Source: Neobacillus cucumis (GTDB taxonomy: Bacteria; Bacillota; Bacilli; Bacillales_B; DSM-18226). Taken from it: a DNA stretch of 64,000 nucleotides. The stretch is from contig NZ_JAEHGC010000003.1 of NCBI RefSeq assembly GCF_016107705.1, positions 372,001 to 436,000 of the forward strand, written 5' to 3'. Made by a program: the position numbers and the translations under genes. The number at the start of each line of letters is the position of its first letter. Position 1 is the first letter of the stretch. Shown here piece after piece: positions 1 to 9,479 of the stretch. Below the pieces are notes generated by a model. The model saw nothing but the letters and a program-made list of their open reading frames with translations, ran no database searches and was not told the origin of the DNA.

Positions 1-12
1 ATAAACAGGTTT

Positions 13-39
13 ATTCCCTACTAAGGAAAAGCAGGGAAT
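13..39 (-). terminator. Possible terminator after rfbB
   Basis: A 7-bp inverted repeat (ATTCCCT / AGGGAAT, 13-nt loop) lies just beyond the rfbB stop codon. The stem is short and the following T-run is weak, so this is only a possible terminator. Confidence 0.3.
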
Positions 40-47
40 AGGGATAA

Positions 48-1106
48 CTATTTCTGACCATACATCTTGCTATAATAATCCTTATATGCACCGCTTGTTA
101 CATGCTTCATCCAATCTTGATGTTCAAGATACCACTTTATCGTACGGACAATCCCATCCTCAAACTTCGTTTCCGGCACCCATCCAAGTTCATTCGTAAT
201 TTTCGTTGGATCAATTGCATATCTGCGATCATGGCCTTTTCGATCTTTAACAAAAGTAATTAAATCCTCGGTGATAGCAGAATCTGCATGTTCATTTAAA
301 TAAGAAATAATCAGTTTAACAATGTCAATATTCGTTCGTTCATTATGACCACCGACATTATAAACTTCCCCTAGTCGGCCATTATTTAATACCATATCAA
401 TCGCTTTACAATGGTCTTCCACATATAACCAATCCCTTACATTCAAACCATCACCATAAACAGGAATTTCCTTATGGTTTAGACAGTTATGAATTATCAA
501 TGGAATAAGTTTTTCAGGAAAATGGTAGGGACCATAATTATTTGAACATCTAGTAATATTAACAGGCATTTTATACGTTTCAAAATAAGCGTTGACTAAT
601 AAATCAGCTGAGGCCTTACTTGATGAATATGGGCTTCTAGGGTCAAGAGGTGTTGTTTCTGTAAAGTAACCCGTATCGCCAAGTGAACCATAGACTTCAT
701 CGGTTGACACCTGCAAATATTTTTTACCTTCTATGTATTCGTCGTCTCCAGCCGACCACTGTTCTTTGGCAATATTTAACAAGTTCAATGTTCCTAAAAC
801 ATTTGTTTTCACAAAGGTCTCAGGATCTTCGATACTGCGGTCAACATGGGACTCTGCCGCAAAATTCACCACATAATCAATATCAAATTGTTCAAACACC
901 TGTTTAATAGCATCCTTATCACAGATATCGGCCTGAACAAAATGATAATTTTCGTTATTTTCAATGGATTTGAGGTTTTCAAGATTTCCTGCATAGGTTA
1001 ATGCATCAACATTAATTAACGTAATATCGTTATATTTCTTTAACATATACAAAACAAAGTTTGATCCAATAAAACCTGCCCCGCCAGTAACTAAATAGGT
1101 TTTCAT
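48..1106 (-). CDS. rfbB: dTDP-glucose 4,6-dehydratase
   Basis: This enzyme converts dTDP-glucose to dTDP-4-keto-6-deoxyglucose, the second step towards dTDP-rhamnose and related sugars for surface polysaccharides. It is a cytoplasmic extended short-chain dehydrogenase of 352 residues, the usual length. The N-terminal NAD motif GGAGFIGSN is at residues 8-16, STDEVYG carries the catalytic Asp-Glu at 136-137, and the YxxxK pair is Y160/K164. It follows rfbA by 18 bp on the same strand, so the two are probably co-transcribed. The rfbC and rfbD genes needed for rhamnose are not in the window and may lie beyond its left edge. Confidence 0.95.
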   Translation of the reverse strand: MKTYLVTGGAGFIGSNFVLYMLKKYNDITLINVDALTYAGNLENLKSIENNENYHFVQADICDKDAIKQVFEQFDIDYVVNFAAESHVDRSIEDPETFVKTNVLGTLNLLNIAKEQWSAGDDEYIEGKKYLQVSTDEVYGSLGDTGYFTETTPLDPRSPYSSSKASADLLVNAYFETYKMPVNITRCSNNYGPYHFPEKLIPLIIHNCLNHKEIPVYGDGLNVRDWLYVEDHCKAIDMVLNNGRLGEVYNVGGHNERTNIDIVKLIISYLNEHADSAITEDLITFVKDRKGHDRRYAIDPTKITNELGWVPETKFEDGIVRTIKWYLEHQDWMKHVTSGAYKDYYSKMYGQK

Positions 1107-1124
1107 TTATTCCACACCTTTACA

Positions 1125-2015
1125 TTATTTGCTCGTTTTTCTAGGATGCATCGTTTCAGCAATATGGTATAAGTATTTTCCGTAATCTGTTTTGCTTAGA
1201 GGTTCAGCTAGCCGCATCAATTGTTCTTTATCAATGTATCCCTGTCTATAGGCAATTTCTTCAACGCACGAAATATATAACCCCTGCCTATTTTGTACCG
1301 CTTCTACATAATTGCTTGCTTTTAGGAGACTACTATGTGTCCCAGTGTCAAGCCATGCCATTCCGCGCCCCATAATCTCTGTTTTGAGTTTTCCCTTTTT
1401 CAAATACACATCATTTATAGAGGTAATTTCCAATTCCCCTCTTGCCGAGGGCTTGATATTTTTTGCAATTTCAACGACATCTTGATCATAGAAATAAAGC
1501 CCCGGTACAGCATAATTTGATTTCGGATTGACCGGCTTTTCTTCAAGACTAATTACATTGCCCTCATCATCAAATTCAACTACTCCATATTCTTCGGGAT
1601 TGCTTACATAGTACCCAAATATAACGGCACCTTCCTCAAGGTTAACCGCTCTTTGCAGCGATTCCTTAAAGCCCTGCCCATAGAAAATATTATCTCCTAA
1701 TACAAGTGCCACCTTGTCATGACCGATAAACTCTTCCCCTACTAGGAAAGCTTCGGCAAGTCCTCCCGGTCGATCCTGAATGGCATAAGAAATAGATAAA
1801 CCTAAGTCACTCCCGTCACCAAGCAGACGTTCATATTGCGGCATATCAAATGGTGTAGATATGATTAATATTTCTCTGATACCGGCGAGCATCAGGACAG
1901 ATAATGGATAGTACACCATTGGTTTATCATATATAGGAACTAATTGTTTTGAGATCGCCTTTGTAATCGGATATAGCCTGCTTCCCGTACCTCCAGCTAG
2001 AATGATTCCCTTCAT
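1125..2015 (-). CDS. rfbA: Glucose-1-phosphate thymidylyltransferase
   Basis: This enzyme joins glucose-1-phosphate to dTTP to give dTDP-glucose, the substrate of the rfbB product encoded directly downstream. The nucleotidyltransferase signature GGTGSRLYP sits at residues 8-16, followed by [12 protein letters not shown]; the 296-residue length is typical. An upstream in-frame ATG would add ten residues, but the ATG at 2015 is preferred because an AAGGGTG ribosome site precedes it and family members begin MKGIILAGG. The gene heads an rfbA-rfbB pair. Confidence 0.95.
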   Translation of the reverse strand: MKGIILAGGTGSRLYPITKAISKQLVPIYDKPMVYYPLSVLMLAGIREILIISTPFDMPQYERLLGDGSDLGLSISYAIQDRPGGLAEAFLVGEEFIGHDKVALVLGDNIFYGQGFKESLQRAVNLEEGAVIFGYYVSNPEEYGVVEFDDEGNVISLEEKPVNPKSNYAVPGLYFYDQDVVEIAKNIKPSARGELEITSINDVYLKKGKLKTEIMGRGMAWLDTGTHSSLLKASNYVEAVQNRQGLYISCVEEIAYRQGYIDKEQLMRLAEPLSKTDYGKYLYHIAETMHPRKTSK

Positions 2016-2315
2016 TTTTCCAACACCCTTCATAACAGATTGCAAAGGTTATTTTTTGCTAAATTTCTACATATTATTTGAATAAAATCCTTATATCATA
2101 AAAAGACCTACTCTTTATCCAACTATGCTAATAATTCTTCGTTACACGAGATTTTTTACCCATTTTATTATAAGGGAATATATTGACAATTGGTATAATA
2201 AATAGTAAAAGATTCGACAATTTTCATATCTTTTTTTAAAAACGAGTGATTTTTTGTCAAATAATAGCAGTTTTAAAAACCCGCCAGAATGTCCAGCGGG
2301 TTTCATTATAAACTA
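2016..2315. other. Intergenic region upstream of rfbA
   Basis: This AT-rich gap holds the presumed rfbA promoter on the minus strand and, at 2277-2303, the terminator of the glucosaminidase gene. No convincing small ORF was seen. A TTGACA and a TATAAT near 2183 on the plus strand are only 5 nt apart and cannot form a normal promoter. Confidence 0.5.
2277..2303 (-). terminator. Rho-independent terminator of the PA14 glucosaminidase gene
   Basis: A stem AAACCCGC / GCGGGTTT with an 11-nt loop is followed on the minus strand by TTTTTAAAA. It lies just past the stop codon of the large surface protein gene. Confidence 0.8.
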
Positions 2316-5300
2316 TTATTCAATTATTTTCAGGTATGAGCCAGATGCCCAACCCGTTTGGGTGGATCCTGGCACATAAACTTGATACCAGCCATTCTTG
2401 GTTATCTTTTTCCCATTTGAGTCCAGAACCGTTTTTAAATAAGTCATGTCCTGAACAGTTTTGACAATATCCGATGATGTTGTTGCATCCTTGCGAATAT
2501 TTAAAGTGGTTCCAGCGGATACCTGCAATAGATTTTGAATGGTTAAATAATTTCCAGAAACCCATCCAGATGTCCCATCCACCTTCGCTCGATACCAGTT
2601 TGACTTTACATCCGTGTTATAGCCAATCACCTCAACTTTGGTTGAAGCTGATAAATAACGAATGTACGTTGAATTTGAAGCATACGGCAAAGTTCTAAAA
2701 TTCACCCCGTTATTTACAGTTGCTTTTATTCCGGCAGGAAAATTAATAACAATATTTTTTGGCACCGGTTCTCCAGCTGGAATATTCCTGCTATAGGAGG
2801 TCGGTGTTTTAGGAACTATGGTGCTCGGTTTTACCTTATCATAATAGACAGGGTCATAAGGCTTAATAGATTGCATTAAGCTCGCAATCCCATTTTTCCA
2901 ATTTTGATCACTCGCATATTTTACATTCATTCCAACCAAATTTGGACCATTGTCATAAATAGTTCCTGGTGTTAAATAATCAGTTTTTACCTGATAGGCA
3001 ACATAACTAATCGTATCATGCCCTGTCGGGAAATAGTATGCACATGTAAAGGGACAAGAATCATATGCACCATAACCGAAGAAATTTCGCTTATAGATGG
3101 AAAGTGTTGATGTTCCCCACCCGGTTTCCCAAATAGAATGGGCCACCAGATACTGTGCATTAACACCTGATTCCTTTTGAACATCAATAAAATCCTGAGC
3201 ATAATTTTTTAAAATACTATTAGGCTTCTTGCGATTGAAAAAGTCAATAATATCCTGAGCCGTTATATTCGCTGGCTTCCGTAAATCAAGGTCAAGGTAA
3301 GAATCTGATAGCACCTGCTGTAAATCATATTTGATACTCGCTGCAAGCTTTCCATCAAAGTATTCAACTACGATGGTATGGATGCCGGCCATTAAATCCT
3401 TTAATACTATTTGACGCTTATTGCCGCTTACATATTCCCAAGAGTCAATTTTTGTACTTCCATCTACTCTTACGCGAACCCCGTCATCTGCATAGACGGT
3501 AATTGCATAATCTCCAGTGGTAGCAATATTAACTTTTTTCGTAAACCTGGCACTAAAATAATCACTTGGCACAAGTGGTGTCGGTGCATCATTACCCCAG
3601 TTGAAATTTAAGCTGCTAATCGGTTTTAAGGCATTTTTTCCACCTTCGATTACTGAATCACCTGATAAACTTGTATTCTTATAAAATTCACCAAGCCATC
3701 CATCTGTAGAGGAAATATTCACAGCATCGCTATACGGCTGCAGGAACACTTCAACTCGGGCAGATTGTGATGCCTCCTTATATCTGACCTCGATCCAGTG
3801 AATGTCCTTATCATCAGCTGTACCATTATCGTTAATCTTTAGTTTAATTGAATCTTCCCTAAAACCGCCATTAGTAAAGCGGTTTAAGACAAGCTTTCCA
3901 TCAATATAGACCTGAACCCCATCATCCGCGCCTGTCCGCAATACATAATCTCCTGCAGGGACCCGCTTAGCTGTCACATATTTCGCAGAAAAATGATCTG
4001 CTTTTATTGTTCCTGGAATAGGAGAATTATAACCAAGATTCTCACTAAGCCTTCCATAAGAAGACCCAGCCTTTTCCACCTTTGCGGCAATCGGAGTACC
4101 GGATAAGGTTTCATTTGGATAATAATAAGCTAACCAATCTCCGAATTTTACAATCTCTGAAAATAAGACAGCATTACTTGTTCCTTCATAATAATGCGTC
4201 GTAATTTCTTGATTTCCTTCCGGGATGTTGGTTAATAAGGCCCGATCGGTTATCGAATCAAAGCTATAGGAATTCCGATCAATGACACGTCTACCATTTA
4301 CATCAACCTGAACTCCATCATCTGCTAGGGTTTGAATGAAATAGTCCCCTGCAGCAAGGTATTGACTTTGATCGAAAGTCGCTGTAAAGTGATCCGGCTG
4401 AACTTCTATATCCGGACTGCCGAACCCCCAATTATAACGTAGAGCTTTTTCCGCTTTACTGAAGGTAGTTTTTCCTTTTGCCAAATCAAATTTTAATTTC
4501 GAGCCAATTTTTCCATCATAGTATTCGACTTTAATACTGTGAATACCGGCAGTTAATTCTACTCCAGCTTTTCTTTCCAATTCAGCTTGATATTTCCACG
4601 AGTCAATCACCTGTTTTCCATCAATAAATACCCGAACCCCGTCATCTGCATTAGCTTTTACAACATAGTATCCTGGGTCATGAATGGTGACTTTTCTTGT
4701 AAACCTTGCTGAATAATTATCCTCAGGAATCAAAGGACTTGGAGAATGATTTCCCCAATTAAAGTCTAAATCCTTAATAAGTGTGGAGGCGCCTTTCCCT
4801 CCTAGAATTACAGGATTACCTGTCAAGTTCACATTACTATATAATTCCCCGGTCCAGCCATCTTCTTCAGAAGGATCATTGACAACCGTATACGGCTGGA
4901 GTGAAACATTCATCTTGCTTGATAGTATGCCCTCTTTATATTTCACTTCTACCCAATGGATATCTCCAGTACCGCTGGTATTATGAATGCTAACCTTTAC
5001 AGCATCTTCCCGATATCCAACAGGCGTAAAACGGTCTAATACCATCTTTCCATCTATGTATACCTGAAGACCGTCATCCGCACCAGTTCGTAATACATAA
5101 TCCCCTTCTTTAATCCTTTTTGCTGTCACATATTTAGCAGTGAAGTGGTCATTTGGAATAACAGAAGGAACAGGGCTTTCCTGCCCGTTCGTTTCCGACA
5201 AGGACAAGTTGTTATCAGCACTTGACTTGATTGTTTTTACAGCTTTCGGCATCCCGGCGAAATCTTCATTTCCATAATAATAAGCAAGCCAATCACCAAA

Positions 5301-6842
5301 TGGTACGATATCAGAATATAATGCCGCTGTTTTAATGCCCTCACGATAGAGTGTGTTCATCTCATGATTTCCCTCTGAAACCCCAGTTAATAAGGCACGG
5401 TTTATTATTTCAGGAGAATAATCCCAACGATTGATGATACCTTTTCCATCAAAATCAACAAAAAGTCCATCATCTGCCATCGTTTGCACAAAATAATCCC
5501 CACCGTATAAATATTGAGACTGATCAAATTGTGCTGTAAAGTAATCTGCTTTACCAACAGGAGAATCAAGCCCCCAAGAATAATGAGGTGCAGCTTCTAC
5601 CTTTGTATAATCGATATGATTTTTTTCAATATCAAATTTCAGGCGTGCATTTTCAGTCGCTTCCTGGTATTCAATTTTGATATCATGTTTTCCTTTTTCA
5701 AGTGGAATGGTTTTTTCTCGGTAGCTTCCGGGTATATACTTCCAAGAATCAATCATCCTTTTACCATCTACATATAATTTAACCTTATCATCCGCCCAAA
5801 CCTTTAAGGTATAGATCCCGGTTTCATCCAGATCAACCTGTTTGTAAAAACGGCCTGAGAAAGAATCGGCAGGAATAAATGGACTAGGTGAACCTTCCAG
5901 CCAATTTAAATCTAATGTTTCAAGAGGCTGATTCGCACCTTTTCCCCCAAGAATAATTGGTTTCCCACTAAAATCAGCGCTAGGGAAAACTTCTCCGACC
6001 CAGCCGTCCTCAAACGTCGGTTTCATCACTTCTTCATAAGGCTGAATCGATACGTTCACCCTGCTTGATAAGATCCCTTCTTTATATCTGACCTCCAACC
6101 TATGGATATCATGATACTCAGAGCTATCCTTTATGGATACTTTCACTGCATCTTCACGGTATCCGATGGGGGTAAACCGGTCCAGCACAAGCTTTCCATC
6201 CAGATAAACCTGGGCACCATCATCCGCACCCGTACGAATCACATATTCTCCTGCTTCTAGTCGTTTGGCGGTATAATAAATAGCCGAAAAGTGGTCAACG
6301 GGAATTTTATTAGGCAGCGGACTGTTTAACCAGTTCGTATCAACTAAACCGCCGTGATCTTTCGGCTCAATTATTTTAGCACCAACAGGTGTGCCTAAAA
6401 AGGAGGGATTGGCGTAATAATACGCAAGCCAGCTATCAAAAGGGACAACATGTGAAAAAATCACAGCATTGCCGGTACCTTCTTGATAGTTCGTGGTAAT
6501 GTTCTGAAACCCTTCTTTCATGTTAGTGAAGTAAGTCCAATCTACTAGAGTTGGAGTGTAATGAAGTCTGTCAATTAATCTAGTAGAATTAACATCGACA
6601 CTGACACCATCATCCGCCAGGGTTTGGATAAAATAATCTCCAACCTTTAAATATTGGGCCTGATCAAACGTGGCCGAAAAATGATCGATTAAATTTTCTG
6701 GTCCGCCCTTTCCCCAATTGTGTTCTACCTGCTCTACTTTCTCTGTGTAATTTGTATCAGCAGCTTCAATGTTACTACTTCCGTAGACAAAAAATAGAAA
6801 AACACAAAAAAACAATAGGGCGGATATCTTAATTTTTGACAT
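2316..6842 (-). CDS. Giant secreted PA14-repeat protein with glucosaminidase and SH3 domains
   Basis: A 1508-residue exported protein, probably a wall-bound peptidoglycan hydrolase. A signal peptide covers about residues 1-27. Residues about 31-1175 hold nine PA14-like modules, each with an ADDG (once ADDK) core, arranged as three copies of a roughly 385-residue A-B-C block starting near residues 31, 417 and 800. A glucosaminidase (GH73-like) domain follows at about 1180-1330 (motif HSIWETGWGTS), then two SH3b domains at about 1370-1432 and 1440-1508 that should bind the wall. PA14 modules often bind glycans, so a substrate- or surface-binding role for the repeats is inferred. The ATG is preceded by GAAAGGGGAG. 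No LPXTG motif is present. Confidence 0.85.
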   Translation of the reverse strand: MSKIKISALLFFCVFLFFVYGSSNIEAADTNYTEKVEQVEHNWGKGGPENLIDHFSATFDQAQYLKVGDYFIQTLADDGVSVDVNSTRLIDRLHYTPTLVDWTYFTNMKEGFQNITTNYQEGTGNAVIFSHVVPFDSWLAYYYANPSFLGTPVGAKIIEPKDHGGLVDTNWLNSPLPNKIPVDHFSAIYYTAKRLEAGEYVIRTGADDGAQVYLDGKLVLDRFTPIGYREDAVKVSIKDSSEYHDIHRLEVRYKEGILSSRVNVSIQPYEEVMKPTFEDGWVGEVFPSADFSGKPIILGGKGANQPLETLDLNWLEGSPSPFIPADSFSGRFYKQVDLDETGIYTLKVWADDKVKLYVDGKRMIDSWKYIPGSYREKTIPLEKGKHDIKIEYQEATENARLKFDIEKNHIDYTKVEAAPHYSWGLDSPVGKADYFTAQFDQSQYLYGGDYFVQTMADDGLFVDFDGKGIINRWDYSPEIINRALLTGVSEGNHEMNTLYREGIKTAALYSDIVPFGDWLAYYYGNEDFAGMPKAVKTIKSSADNNLSLSETNGQESPVPSVIPNDHFTAKYVTAKRIKEGDYVLRTGADDGLQVYIDGKMVLDRFTPVGYREDAVKVSIHNTSGTGDIHWVEVKYKEGILSSKMNVSLQPYTVVNDPSEEDGWTGELYSNVNLTGNPVILGGKGASTLIKDLDFNWGNHSPSPLIPEDNYSARFTRKVTIHDPGYYVVKANADDGVRVFIDGKQVIDSWKYQAELERKAGVELTAGIHSIKVEYYDGKIGSKLKFDLAKGKTTFSKAEKALRYNWGFGSPDIEVQPDHFTATFDQSQYLAAGDYFIQTLADDGVQVDVNGRRVIDRNSYSFDSITDRALLTNIPEGNQEITTHYYEGTSNAVLFSEIVKFGDWLAYYYPNETLSGTPIAAKVEKAGSSYGRLSENLGYNSPIPGTIKADHFSAKYVTAKRVPAGDYVLRTGADDGVQVYIDGKLVLNRFTNGGFREDSIKLKINDNGTADDKDIHWIEVRYKEASQSARVEVFLQPYSDAVNISSTDGWLGEFYKNTSLSGDSVIEGGKNALKPISSLNFNWGNDAPTPLVPSDYFSARFTKKVNIATTGDYAITVYADDGVRVRVDGSTKIDSWEYVSGNKRQIVLKDLMAGIHTIVVEYFDGKLAASIKYDLQQVLSDSYLDLDLRKPANITAQDIIDFFNRKKPNSILKNYAQDFIDVQKESGVNAQYLVAHSIWETGWGTSTLSIYKRNFFGYGAYDSCPFTCAYYFPTGHDTISYVAYQVKTDYLTPGTIYDNGPNLVGMNVKYASDQNWKNGIASLMQSIKPYDPVYYDKVKPSTIVPKTPTSYSRNIPAGEPVPKNIVINFPAGIKATVNNGVNFRTLPYASNSTYIRYLSASTKVEVIGYNTDVKSNWYRAKVDGTSGWVSGNYLTIQNLLQVSAGTTLNIRKDATTSSDIVKTVQDMTYLKTVLDSNGKKITKNGWYQVYVPGSTQTGWASGSYLKIIE

Positions 6843-6970
6843 TATTCTCCCCTTTCTATCTTCAAATAATATCCAACTTATTTATGATAACATATCTTTT
6901 AAGCTATTAAACGAGTAAAATCGACCACTTTGTGCTAAAAACTACATCATTCTACATAGTCCTATAAAAA

Positions 6971-6995
6971 AAACGGCCAGCATCGCTGACCGTTT
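6971..6995 (-). terminator. Terminator of the CDP-glycerol polymerase gene
   Basis: An 11-bp stem AAACGGTCAGC / GCTGGCCGTTT with a GAT loop is followed by a run of Ts on the minus strand, four bases beyond the stop codon. Confidence 0.85.
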
Positions 6996-6998
6996 CCT

Positions 6999-9155
6999 TT
7001 ATTGTTTTGGTTTTGGATTTTCTCCAAATAATAATTTTTTTACTACCTTCTCCGTTGACTTCCCATCATGCCAACTGCAGAATCTTTCGTAAAAAGTATC
7101 ATATCGTTCTGCATAATCCTTTTTAAGACTTTCGATATTCGCAATCGCGTCAATTACAGCATCACTTGTTCTCAGAAGCGGGCCTGGTACATCGTTTTCA
7201 AAATCAAGATAAAAACCTCTTAATTGATCCCGGTACTTTTCTAAATCATATGTAAAGAACAAAATTGGACGCTTCATGTTAGCATAATCAAAGAAAACGG
7301 AGGAATAGTCGGTGATAAGAATATCCGAGATTAAATACAACTCAGCGATATCATCATACTTCGAAAGATTAAAGGCAAAGCCATCTAAACCTTCTACATT
7401 GATGTCATCCGCAATAAAATAGTGCATTCTTAAAGCGACAACATAATCCTCACCAAGCTTCTCTTTCATTTTGTGCAAATCGAGCTGGAGCTGAAATTTA
7501 TATTTACCTGGTTCATAAAAATCATCATCTCTCCAAGTAGGAGCATATAAGACCACTTTTTTCCCCTTTGGAATGCCAATCGCCTCTTTCACCCGAGAGG
7601 CCCGTTCCTCCTTATCAGGAGCATAGAGGATATCATTTCTTGGATACCCGTACTCAAGCATTTCCTTATCAAATTTAAACGCACTTCTAAAAATTTCAGA
7701 AGAATAGCTGTTCGGTGATAGTAAATAATCCCACGCTCTAGATTGCATGTAAAAATCCCGTTTATACCTAGGATTAGCCGAATAAACATCCCTCATATCG
7801 AATACCAGTTTCTTTAACGGTGTCCCATGCCAAGTCTCCAAAAAGACATTTCCCTGTCGCTTCACAAGATGAAGCGGCTGGCGCATATTATTAATCCAAT
7901 ATTTAGAAACGGCAAAATAGTAGTAGTAGGCAAGACTGAATCGTTTTACCACTTTTGCATTTCCTGGGATTTTCCGATTTTTATCATTAAAAACCCAAAT
8001 ACATTGATAATCTAAATTATTCTCAATAATATACTCGTATATATTCCGAGGGCTGTCTGAATAATTTTTTCCCAAAAAGCTTTCAAAAATAATGTAGTTG
8101 TCTTTCATTGGCCGTTTAAGGAAGAACTTTTTATAAATATACCTTTTCAACCTAGTAAATCCTTTGATTGCATTTTTAAAGTCCCTTGCCTCAATATGGA
8201 ACTGTAAACCTTTTTTAAACTTCTCTTTATTCCCGCTTCTCAGATGGGTAAGTTCCTTTCTAATATGGCTAGGCTGAGAAGAAATAAGGGACGGATCCAT
8301 TACATTCACTGCTGTAGCCAATAACGTAAAGAACTCATCAAAATGCTTTTCATCGGTAAAAATACTGATGACTTGCCTGCGATAGAAGTGTAAAAATAAG
8401 TGATCTAGAAATTGTTTGGCACCTTCTGCCCCACCGTATGCCTTTACCATATCTAGATATATTCTTACAAAATCCTTCGTTCTCTCTTCAATCGAACGTT
8501 GAACCAGGCTTGGGTTAGATATCGGATCGTTGCGAACACGTTTATAATAGGTACGAATGTTGAGGGTAGGTAATTTTTCTACATATAAGATAAACTGAAT
8601 AATCCCCGACATATCTGTGTACCCTTGCGTTTCTTCATAGAACTGAATATTGTGTTCATGAATGAAATCACTTTTAATCAATACATTTAAAATACTTCCG
8701 CCTTTAAATAGGGTTCGACTCGATTTTTCCTCTACATTTAATTCCGGAGGCTCAATCGGCATTTCCATATCAGTAGGTCTTAATAAGCGCTTTCTTTGTC
8801 CAATGATGGCCGGATGATCTTGAATATTTTCAGCAAGTATTTCAATTGCATTTTCTGTTAGGAGGTCATCGCTGTCGAGAAAAAATACATACTCCCCAGT
8901 AGCTTTTTTCAATCCTTGATTCCTTGAAAAAGCAACTCCATGCTTCGCTTCATTTTTTATATAGACAATTCTTTCATCTGTAACGGATTGCTCGATATAT
9001 AAAGTATTTTCTTGGTCTGAGCCATCATTAATAATGATGATTTCTAAATTGGAATAGCTTTGAAATAACACCGAGTTTAGACAATCTCCGACAAATTCCA
9101 TGGAGTTGTAATAAGGTATTATTATCGATACTTTTTGCTCTTGATTACTTGTCAT
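6999..9155 (-). CDS. GT2 glycosyltransferase fused to CDP-glycerol glycerophosphotransferase (TagF/TarL-like)
   Basis: A 718-residue two-domain enzyme for a teichoic-acid-type polymer. The N-terminal third is a family 2 glycosyltransferase (IIPYYN start, DSDDLL metal-binding motif near residue 95). The C-terminal half (about 370-710) is a CDP-glycerol:poly(glycerophosphate) transferase with HGTPLKK, YAPTWRDD and DILITDYSSVFFDYA motifs. It should add sugar and glycerophosphate units at the cytoplasmic membrane face. Plain TagF lacks the GT2 part; fused forms occur in teichoic and capsule loci. AAGGAAGC precedes the ATG. It is transcribed alone, next to surface-polymer genes. Acceptor and sugar donor cannot be told from sequence. 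Confidence 0.88.
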   Translation of the reverse strand: MTSNQEQKVSIIIPYYNSMEFVGDCLNSVLFQSYSNLEIIIINDGSDQENTLYIEQSVTDERIVYIKNEAKHGVAFSRNQGLKKATGEYVFFLDSDDLLTENAIEILAENIQDHPAIIGQRKRLLRPTDMEMPIEPPELNVEEKSSRTLFKGGSILNVLIKSDFIHEHNIQFYEETQGYTDMSGIIQFILYVEKLPTLNIRTYYKRVRNDPISNPSLVQRSIEERTKDFVRIYLDMVKAYGGAEGAKQFLDHLFLHFYRRQVISIFTDEKHFDEFFTLLATAVNVMDPSLISSQPSHIRKELTHLRSGNKEKFKKGLQFHIEARDFKNAIKGFTRLKRYIYKKFFLKRPMKDNYIIFESFLGKNYSDSPRNIYEYIIENNLDYQCIWVFNDKNRKIPGNAKVVKRFSLAYYYYFAVSKYWINNMRQPLHLVKRQGNVFLETWHGTPLKKLVFDMRDVYSANPRYKRDFYMQSRAWDYLLSPNSYSSEIFRSAFKFDKEMLEYGYPRNDILYAPDKEERASRVKEAIGIPKGKKVVLYAPTWRDDDFYEPGKYKFQLQLDLHKMKEKLGEDYVVALRMHYFIADDINVEGLDGFAFNLSKYDDIAELYLISDILITDYSSVFFDYANMKRPILFFTYDLEKYRDQLRGFYLDFENDVPGPLLRTSDAVIDAIANIESLKKDYAERYDTFYERFCSWHDGKSTEKVVKKLLFGENPKPKQ

Positions 9156-9479
9156 GCTTCCTTTTTCACGCTCCCTGAAATTTCGACAATATTCTTATTA
9201 GATTTTAACAATATATAGCGATTATGTATAGAATATGAAATGGTTTATTGTTCCTTTTTATTTTTTTAATCAATTCCTTATTTTCCCTATAATTAATGTT
9301 CGTTAGAACTAGTAAAAATATATCTTTTGGAGCATTACATTGTAATTAAAAACAAGAAACCTAATTGACTCCACTATTAATCATATGAAAATATATATAA
9401 ATGGACATAATAAATTAACCAGAACACTTGGTTAGCCATTAATATTTTTGGCATTGTACACCAAGAGGGATTTTGATAG
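9156..9479. other. Divergent promoter region
   Basis: This AT-rich gap separates divergent genes and must hold both promoters. On the plus strand TTGACT at 9365 is followed by AT-rich hexamers 17-18 nt downstream, a weak sigma-A candidate. No ORF or hairpin stood out. Confidence 0.4.

Noticed and set aside
2183..2200. TTGACA and TATAAT close together on the plus strand
   Set aside because: They are only five bases apart, not the 16-18 needed, and no plus-strand gene follows.
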